Positions 4,899 to 8,424 of a stretch of DNA of 8,424 nucleotides are shown here, one piece after another. The stretch covers positions 1 to 8,424 of the forward strand of contig WFRF01000120.1 in NCBI GenBank assembly GCA_015486655.1, in the 5' to 3' direction. The translations under genes were made by a program, and so were the position numbers. The DNA comes from Caldifarciminota bacterium. GTDB lineage: Bacteria > Hydrothermota > 32-111 > QNBC01. Below the pieces are notes generated by a model, which was not told where the DNA came from, made no database searches, and saw only the letters and a program-made list of their open reading frames with translations. Positions within the stretch are counted from its first letter, which is position 1, and each line of letters begins with the position of its first letter.

Positions 4899-6522
4899 AG
4901 TAAAAAACCTTTCTCTTGAAATAGAGAACAAAAAAATTTTAAAGGATATATCTTTTACCATAGAAAACGGGGAAAATGTACTCGTATTAGGACCTTCAGG
5001 TGCGGGGAAAACATCTTTAATCAATGTTCTGACGGGAATTATACCTCTAAACATACCGGGGAAAATTAGCGGAAATATAAGTATAGATGGTATTAATCCG
5101 TCAACAGATAGGGAAAAACTGATTGAAAAGGTGGGAATGGTATTTCAAAACCCCGATGATATGTTTGCCACGCTCAGGGTGGAAGACGAGATAGCATTTA
5201 GTCTTGAGAGGAAAAATATCAGGCGGGGAGAGATCAGAGAAAGAATCGGTTATGTTCTGAAACAGATGAATTTGGAGGGGTTTGAAAACCGAGAAATAGC
5301 TACTTTATCGGGAGGGGAGAAACAAAAACTGGCTATAGCATGTGTGGAAGCCACGGAACCTAAATATATTTTCTTGGATGAACCTACCGCATTATTGGAC
5401 CCGATTGCCACGGAGCGGTTTTTCACTTTTCTGCATCAAACAAAGAGACAATTTATCATTGTTGAGCACAAAATTGATACGATTATTGATATTATTTCAA
5501 GAGTTATTTTAATAAATGAAAATGGTGAGCTTGAGTACTACGGAGAACCTGAATATCTTTTTAATTCTTGTAAAAAGACACGTTATTATAAACCGAAACT
5601 CATAAATCTATCGTGTGTTTTAAAGGAGAGGGGTATTCTGAAAAACATATCCGGTAAAAAATCCGAAATAATAAACTCCGTAATAGAGAACAAAATGTAT
5701 TTTCAAAATACTCCGAAACCCCATGGGGATGTGCCAAACATTGCCGTAGAAATTAAGAATCTTTCCTTTTCCTATGGGGAAAAAGATTTTGGTTACGGCA
5801 ATTTTAAAATATATAATGGAATGACTCATATAGTACTCGGTAACAACGGAGTGGGTAAAACAACGTTCCTAAACATACTGGCCGGATTTGAACGGAATTA
5901 TTCGGGTAATGTGGTGATGTTTGGAGAAGAGCTCCGCAGATTGGAAAGAAAAACTCTGTATAAAAACTTAGGATATGTATTCCAGAACCCTGAAACGACG
6001 TTTTTCAACAGCAGTGTAAGTGAAGAGATTGAATATACGTTATCAAATTCTGAAGTTGAAAGAGACATAATAATGAAGTGGCTAAAGCTGTTTCACCTTG
6101 AAGAGATAGATGATGTGAGTCCCTATAACATAAGCACCGGAGAAAAAAGACGACTGTCCATATTATTGATGGTACTTGGAGAAAAAAAACTGTTGCTTAT
6201 TGATGAACCCACATTCGGTCAGGATTATGAAACGAAAGAAAGGACAATGGAACTCATCAATCGAATAAAAGAGAATGGTGTTACGATGCTGATAGTAACG
6301 CATGACACGGATGTGGCTTTTGGTTGCGGTGATTTCATAAGTGTTATGACTGATGGTGGACAACTGAAAACATATAAAAATAATGACCTTAGTATTTTAA
6401 AAGAAATTGAAAATGGGGATCCGATTATCAATATTGTCAAGGAAATTACCCGCAGACAGCCGGAATTCCCTCCGCTTTTAACAGTGAAACAATGGGGAAA
6501 TTATTGTGAAAAACATATTTGA
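4888..6522 (+). CDS. ykoD: ECF transporter double ATPase, YkoD-like
   Basis: 544 residues with two complete ABC ATPase domains in one chain, as in YkoD; it hydrolyses ATP on the cytoplasmic face to drive the YkoE/YkoC membrane parts. Domain 1 has Walker A GPSGAGKT (35-42), Q-loop Gln87, signature LSGGE (140-144), Walker B FLDEP (Asp164, Glu165) and switch His194. Domain 2 has Walker A GNNGVGKT (318-325), Q-loop Gln366, signature ISTGE (415-419), Walker B LIDEP (Asp439, Glu440) and switch His472. All catalytic residues are present in both, so both sites could be active. Domain 1 lacks an obvious aromatic A-loop residue (LSLEIENKK), while domain 2 has Tyr296; the domain 2 signature has Thr for the first Gly. 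The gene starts inside ykoE without a visible ribosome site, suggesting translational coupling, and its end overlaps ykoC by 17 bases. Confidence 0.93.
   Translation: MAIRVKNLSLEIENKKILKDISFTIENGENVLVLGPSGAGKTSLINVLTGIIPLNIPGKISGNISIDGINPSTDREKLIEKVGMVFQNPDDMFATLRVEDEIAFSLERKNIRRGEIRERIGYVLKQMNLEGFENREIATLSGGEKQKLAIACVEATEPKYIFLDEPTALLDPIATERFFTFLHQTKRQFIIVEHKIDTIIDIISRVILINENGELEYYGEPEYLFNSCKKTRYYKPKLINLSCVLKERGILKNISGKKSEIINSVIENKMYFQNTPKPHGDVPNIAVEIKNLSFSYGEKDFGYGNFKIYNGMTHIVLGNNGVGKTTFLNILAGFERNYSGNVVMFGEELRRLERKTLYKNLGYVFQNPETTFFNSSVSEEIEYTLSNSEVERDIIMKWLKLFHLEEIDDVSPYNISTGEKRRLSILLMVLGEKKLLLIDEPTFGQDYETKERTMELINRIKENGVTMLIVTHDTDVAFGCGDFISVMTDGGQLKTYKNNDLSILKEIENGDPIINIVKEITRRQPEFPPLLTVKQWGNYCEKHI
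6494..6498 (+). promoter_or_regulatory. Ribosome site of ykoC inside ykoD
   Basis: GGGGA at 7 bases before the GTG at 6506 is the only purine-rich run near the start. It supports GTG 6506 as the start of ykoC within the 3' end of ykoD. Confidence 0.45.
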
Positions 6523-7228
6523 TTTTAACCCTTCTGTAAAGATGTTTGTCGTTTTCTTTTATGTTACTTTTTTAATATTAAATATGAATGTAAAATTTAA
6601 TATTTCGGTTCTCGTTATATCTTTCTTATTCGTAATAATGTCGGCAAAAAGATTAAGGTTATTACTTTCTCTGTTTGTAGCCGTTATTGTATTTTCTTTC
6701 ACTATATTCCTTATGAATTTCCTGTTTTTTGCAGCGGGTAAAACTCCGTATTCGATTGTATTTCTGCACGGTACATATGAAGGGGCGGTGAGAGGGGGTG
6801 TTCTCGCCATGAGAGCGGCATCTGTAATATTTTTATCAGTGGGTTATCTCTTTTCAACAGAACCGTTTTCCATGGTGCAGAGTTTTATGCAAAATCTCCG
6901 TTTATCTGAGAAAATCGGATATGCGCTTTTAATAGCATTAAGAGAAATTTATCTATTTAAAAACAGCCTTGTTAATATTGAAAGGGCGATGTTAATCAGG
7001 AAGTCGGGTAAACCCATTGTATTGACGGATCGCTTGAAAATGGTGCTTCCCCTGTTTGCCATGGTTGTAAGGAAAGGTGAGAGAAGCGCCATAGCGCTGG
7101 AGATGAGGGGAATGATATTAAAGAGGAAAGGGGATTACTATAGAGATATGAGCTTGAAAACAAAGGATGTGCTTTTTTTGATAATTTCTATCGGATTGTG
7201 CATATTGGGGGCAGGTTTTAATATTTAA
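6506..7228 (+). CDS. ykoC: ECF transporter transmembrane (T) component, YkoC-like
   Basis: 240 residues beginning at GTG, with about five or six membrane helices, fitting the CbiQ/EcfT fold (PF02361). T components couple the two ATPase domains to the S component. The two cytoplasmic coupling-helix motifs are visible in degenerate form: RAMLIRKSG in place of the usual ARG, and ALEMRGM in place of ARG, both with Arg retained. The N-terminus FDFNPSVKMF is typical of the family, where a D/N-P-x-xK segment precedes helix 1. It is the last gene of the ykoEDC operon and overlaps ykoD. After its stop I see no strong terminator, only an AT-rich run leading into the repeat region. Confidence 0.88.
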   Translation: MKNIFDFNPSVKMFVVFFYVTFLILNMNVKFNISVLVISFLFVIMSAKRLRLLLSLFVAVIVFSFTIFLMNFLFFAAGKTPYSIVFLHGTYEGAVRGGVLAMRAASVIFLSVGYLFSTEPFSMVQSFMQNLRLSEKIGYALLIALREIYLFKNSLVNIERAMLIRKSGKPIVLTDRLKMVLPLFAMVVRKGERSAIALEMRGMILKRKGDYYRDMSLKTKDVLFLIISIGLCILGAGFNI

Positions 7229-7262
7229 TATTTATTCAGAGTGTTTTTACTAATTTTTGGGA

Positions 7263-7297
7263 GTGTTCGGAAATAAGTTAGAAGTAGGAACTGAGAA
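7263..7297 (+). repeat. GA-rich tract, copy B
   Basis: GTGTTC, GAAATAAGT and AAGTAGGAACTGAGAA in the same order as 2725-2766, but with about six bases of the AAGTA-type repeat missing. GGGAG just before GTGTTC could be the worn end of another two-hairpin element (compare GGGGTGTT in copies A and B). Confidence 0.6.
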
Positions 7298-7345
7298 CTA
7301 AGAAGTTGAATCTGAAGTTATTTTATTATATTCATCTATGAAAAT

Positions 7346-7391
7346 GACCCCTCAGTCCGGTAAAACCGGACAGCTCCCCTTAAAGTGGAGC
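7346..7391 (-). repeat. Two-hairpin element, inverted variant
   Basis: Read on the minus strand: hairpin 1 is GCTCC...GGAGC (7373-7391, one mismatch, apical loop TTA), hairpin 2 is GTCCGGT, loop TTT, ACCGGAC (7355-7371), then AGGGGTC (7346-7352). The order of hairpin, second hairpin and G-run is the same as in the copies at 2684 and 7729, with entirely different stem sequences. Confidence 0.65.
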
Positions 7392-7475
7392 AGCCATGTT
7401 GAAAAATAATTATGAACAGGAAATTGAGAAGCGAGAAATTATATAGGAAGTGATTGTCTCATATTTCATCCGTAT

Positions 7476-7539
7476 CTTACTTATCACTTCTTATTTCTTA
7501 CTTGGGACGTAGTCCCGTTACCTCTAACTTCTCATTTTT
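7476..7539 (+). repeat. CT-rich tract with central hairpin, copy B
   Basis: CTTACTTATCACTTCTTATT and further CT repeats lead to a hairpin GGGAC (7504-7508), loop GTA, GTCCC (7512-7516), then GTTACCTCTAACTTCTCATT. It corresponds to 2797-2870; there the stem is GTGAC/GTCGC. Confidence 0.65.
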
Positions 7540-7558
7540 GGCAATTTTCAAGTAAGGG

Positions 7559-7673
7559 TAAGTGGTACAGACATATTTACCACTTTCATACATTGAAATT
7601 GACAGAAATATTAAATGAGAACACAGTAAGCGTGATTGTTTACAATCGGTCATTCCTGACTTGATCCTGAATC
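7559..7673 (+). repeat. 115-base intergenic repeat, copy B
   Basis: Ungapped partner of 2526-2640 at a constant offset of 5033 bases. The opening palindrome AAGTGGTA (7560-7567) / TACCACTT (7578-7585) is exact here. Confidence 0.85.
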
Positions 7674-7728
7674 TAATTACCTATTACTTCTTACTTCCCA
7701 CTTCTTAGTTCTTACTTATAAATGAATT

Positions 7729-7768
7729 CCCCTCGGAAAGAGGGGCACTGCGTAGCAGGGGGGGTGTT
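7729..7768 (+). repeat. Two-hairpin G/C-run element, copy B
   Basis: Hairpin 1 is CCCCTC (7729-7734), loop GGAAA, GAGGGG (7740-7745). Hairpin 2 is CTGC (7748-7751), loop GTA, GCAG (7755-7758), then a G-run and TGTT. Hairpin 1 is identical to that at 2684 apart from one loop base, while hairpin 2 has a different but still paired stem. Confidence 0.75.
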
Positions 7769-7850
7769 AAAAGAGCATACGGGCTTTCCATTGAATTATA
7801 ATTTCTCAATTCCTATTTCTTAATCTCGAAGAAATCTTTTCACTCCCATT

Positions 7851-7875
7851 AGGTGGTTAATATGTTTGCACCTAT
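7851..7875 (+). repeat. 25-base element before a coding start, copy B
   Basis: It begins AGGTGGTTAATATG and ends CACCTAT, with three differences from 2917-2941. AGGTG and CACCT at its ends are an inverted pair. It lies 22 bases upstream of the -35 box of the symporter promoter. Confidence 0.55.
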
Positions 7876-7897
7876 ATTATGGATATGTCCCCGATGC

Positions 7898-7926
7898 TTG
7901 ACCAAAAATAATTCGTATGATAACAT
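7898..7926 (+). promoter_or_regulatory. Promoter of the symporter gene
   Basis: TTGACC (7898-7903), a 17-base spacer and TAACAT (7921-7926) preceded by TGA, giving an extended -10. The predicted start near 7933 leaves a leader of about 23 bases, enough for the ribosome site at 7945-7950. Confidence 0.5.
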
Positions 7927-7944
7927 ATTTGTAATCAAAAGAGT

Positions 7945-7950
7945 GGAGGT
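7945..7950 (+). promoter_or_regulatory. Strong Shine-Dalgarno site of the symporter
   Basis: GGAGGT five bases before the ATG at 7956. It fixes the start codon, and it shows that this organism does use Shine-Dalgarno initiation, unlike the three genes with leaderless promoters in this window. Confidence 0.8.
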
Positions 7951-7955
7951 AAAGG

Positions 7956-8424
7956 ATGAACACGGTAATTTTGGTCGAATTCGTACTGTATCTCTTGCTT
8001 ATGTTAGGTGTGGGTCTCTATTTTGCAAGAAAAAAAATGACACAAGAAGGGTTTTTGCTAGGGGCAAAGAAGATCCCCGGATGGGCCCTTGCGCTTTCCG
8101 AAAGGGCAACGGGTGAATCGGCATGGTTGGTACTGGGGCTTACGGGTTTTGCCTTTACAGCCGGTTTATCTTCAATATGGATAGCTGTTGGTTGTGTAAG
8201 CGGGATTGTGATTTCGTGGGCATGGTTAGCCAATAATTTTCGCAAAGAAAGAGATAAATACAATGCGCTTACTTTACCCGACTATTTTGCAGCAAAATAT
8301 AAAGATCAGGGGACATTTATAAGGTTATTTTCCAGCATAATCATAATATTTTTCTTTATTCTGTATGTGGCCGCACAATTCAGCGGTGCAGGCAAGACAT
8401 TAAACATAACTTTCGGTATGAGTA
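7956..8424 (+). CDS. Sodium:solute symporter, PutP-like (3' partial)
   Basis: The first 156 residues of a protein that continues past the window; the family is usually about 500 residues with 13 or so helices. It belongs to the SSS family (PF00474), inner-membrane carriers that take up solutes with Na+. Landmarks shared with PutP are ALALSERATGESAWLVLGLTG (44-64 region), GLSSIWIAVG, NALTLPDYFAAKYKD, and IIIFFFILYVAAQFSGAGK with FGMS at the window edge. Aligned with E. coli PutP, the Na+-site Asp55 falls on Gly53, the next residue is Glu54, and Ser57 is kept as Ser55; ATGESAW may mark a distinct subfamily. Proline is the classic substrate of PutP, but the substrate cannot be given from this part. 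The start is set by the ribosome site and by alignment to PutP. The gene has its own promoter and is separated from ykoC by repeats. Confidence 0.9.
   Translation, partial: MNTVILVEFVLYLLLMLGVGLYFARKKMTQEGFLLGAKKIPGWALALSERATGESAWLVLGLTGFAFTAGLSSIWIAVGCVSGIVISWAWLANNFRKERDKYNALTLPDYFAAKYKDQGTFIRLFSSIIIIFFFILYVAAQFSGAGKTLNITFGMS

Larger units (their letters stand above)
7229..7955. other. Non-coding gap of nested repeats before the symporter
   Basis: 727 bases without a supported gene. In order it holds a GA-rich tract, an inverted two-hairpin element, an AT-rich stretch (7392-7475) in which I see nothing, a CT-rich tract with hairpin, the 115-base repeat copy B, a second CT-rich run (7679-7716), the two-hairpin copy B, an AT-rich stretch, the 25-base element, and the symporter promoter with its leader. 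The order of shared parts partly follows the gap at 2474-3075, with pieces inserted or missing. Confidence 0.7.

Noticed and set aside
7395..7445. Short open frame starting MLKNNYEQEIEKREII
   Set aside because: It is only 16 codons in AT-rich repeat surroundings with no ribosome site, which is expected by chance.
7229..7955. Gap considered for an insertion sequence or tRNA gene
   Set aside because: No transposase frame, no flanking inverted ends with target duplications, and no cloverleaf could be found by reading both strands.
7853..8116. Plus-strand open frame with CPRC and CGSLFC, looking like a zinc ribbon
   Set aside because: It runs through the symporter gene in another frame. The symporter has a strong ribosome site and clear PutP similarity, and the cysteines at the far end are by-products of its codons.

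Overview
The window is a moderately AT-rich bacterial chromosome segment with dense coding blocks separated by two repeat-filled gaps. The first, partial gene ends in what looks like a type IX secretion (Por-type) C-terminal sorting domain, a system known from Bacteroidetes, Fibrobacteres, Ignavibacteria and related FCB-group lineages. The promoters visible here are ordinary sigma70-like TTGACA/TAATAT boxes rather than the TTTG/TAnnTTTG boxes of classical Bacteroidetes, so a non-Bacteroidetes FCB-type lineage is my best guess. This is inference; no rRNA or other phylogenetic marker is present.

Layout. 1-698 (+) is the C-terminal part of a secreted repeat protein with carboxypeptidase-regulatory-like folds and a sorting tail. 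It converges on 682-1308 (-), an exported protein of unknown function, and the two stop codons lie in one palindrome. 1283-2473 (-) and 3076-4260 (-) are tandem paralogous CPA2-type cation:proton antiporters without regulatory domains. The first overlaps the exported-protein gene by 26 bases. Divergent from the second antiporter is a three-gene overlapping operon at 4338-7228 (+): ykoE, ykoD and ykoC. These are the substrate-binding, double-ATPase and transmembrane components of a group I ECF transporter for thiamin or its pyrimidine precursor HMP. At 7956 (+) a PutP-like sodium:solute symporter begins and runs off the window.

The gaps at 2474-3075 and 7229-7955 hold a related set of non-coding repeats: a 115-base backbone (about 86% identical, ungapped), two-hairpin G/C-run elements in three copies, CT-rich tracts with a central hairpin, and a 25-base element shortly before coding starts. 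In two of these families the hairpin stems differ between copies while pairing is kept.

Expression signals are the other notable aspect. The promoters of both antiporters and of ykoE place the -10 box 6 to 8 bases before the start codon, which predicts leaderless mRNAs. The ykoEDC operon therefore has no room for the thiamin-pyrophosphate riboswitch that often controls this transporter. The symporter, by contrast, has a short leader and a strong Shine-Dalgarno site. All full-length genes belong to membrane transport (cation/proton exchange, vitamin uptake, sodium-coupled uptake) apart from the two exported proteins. I see no defence system, prophage, CRISPR array or intact insertion sequence.
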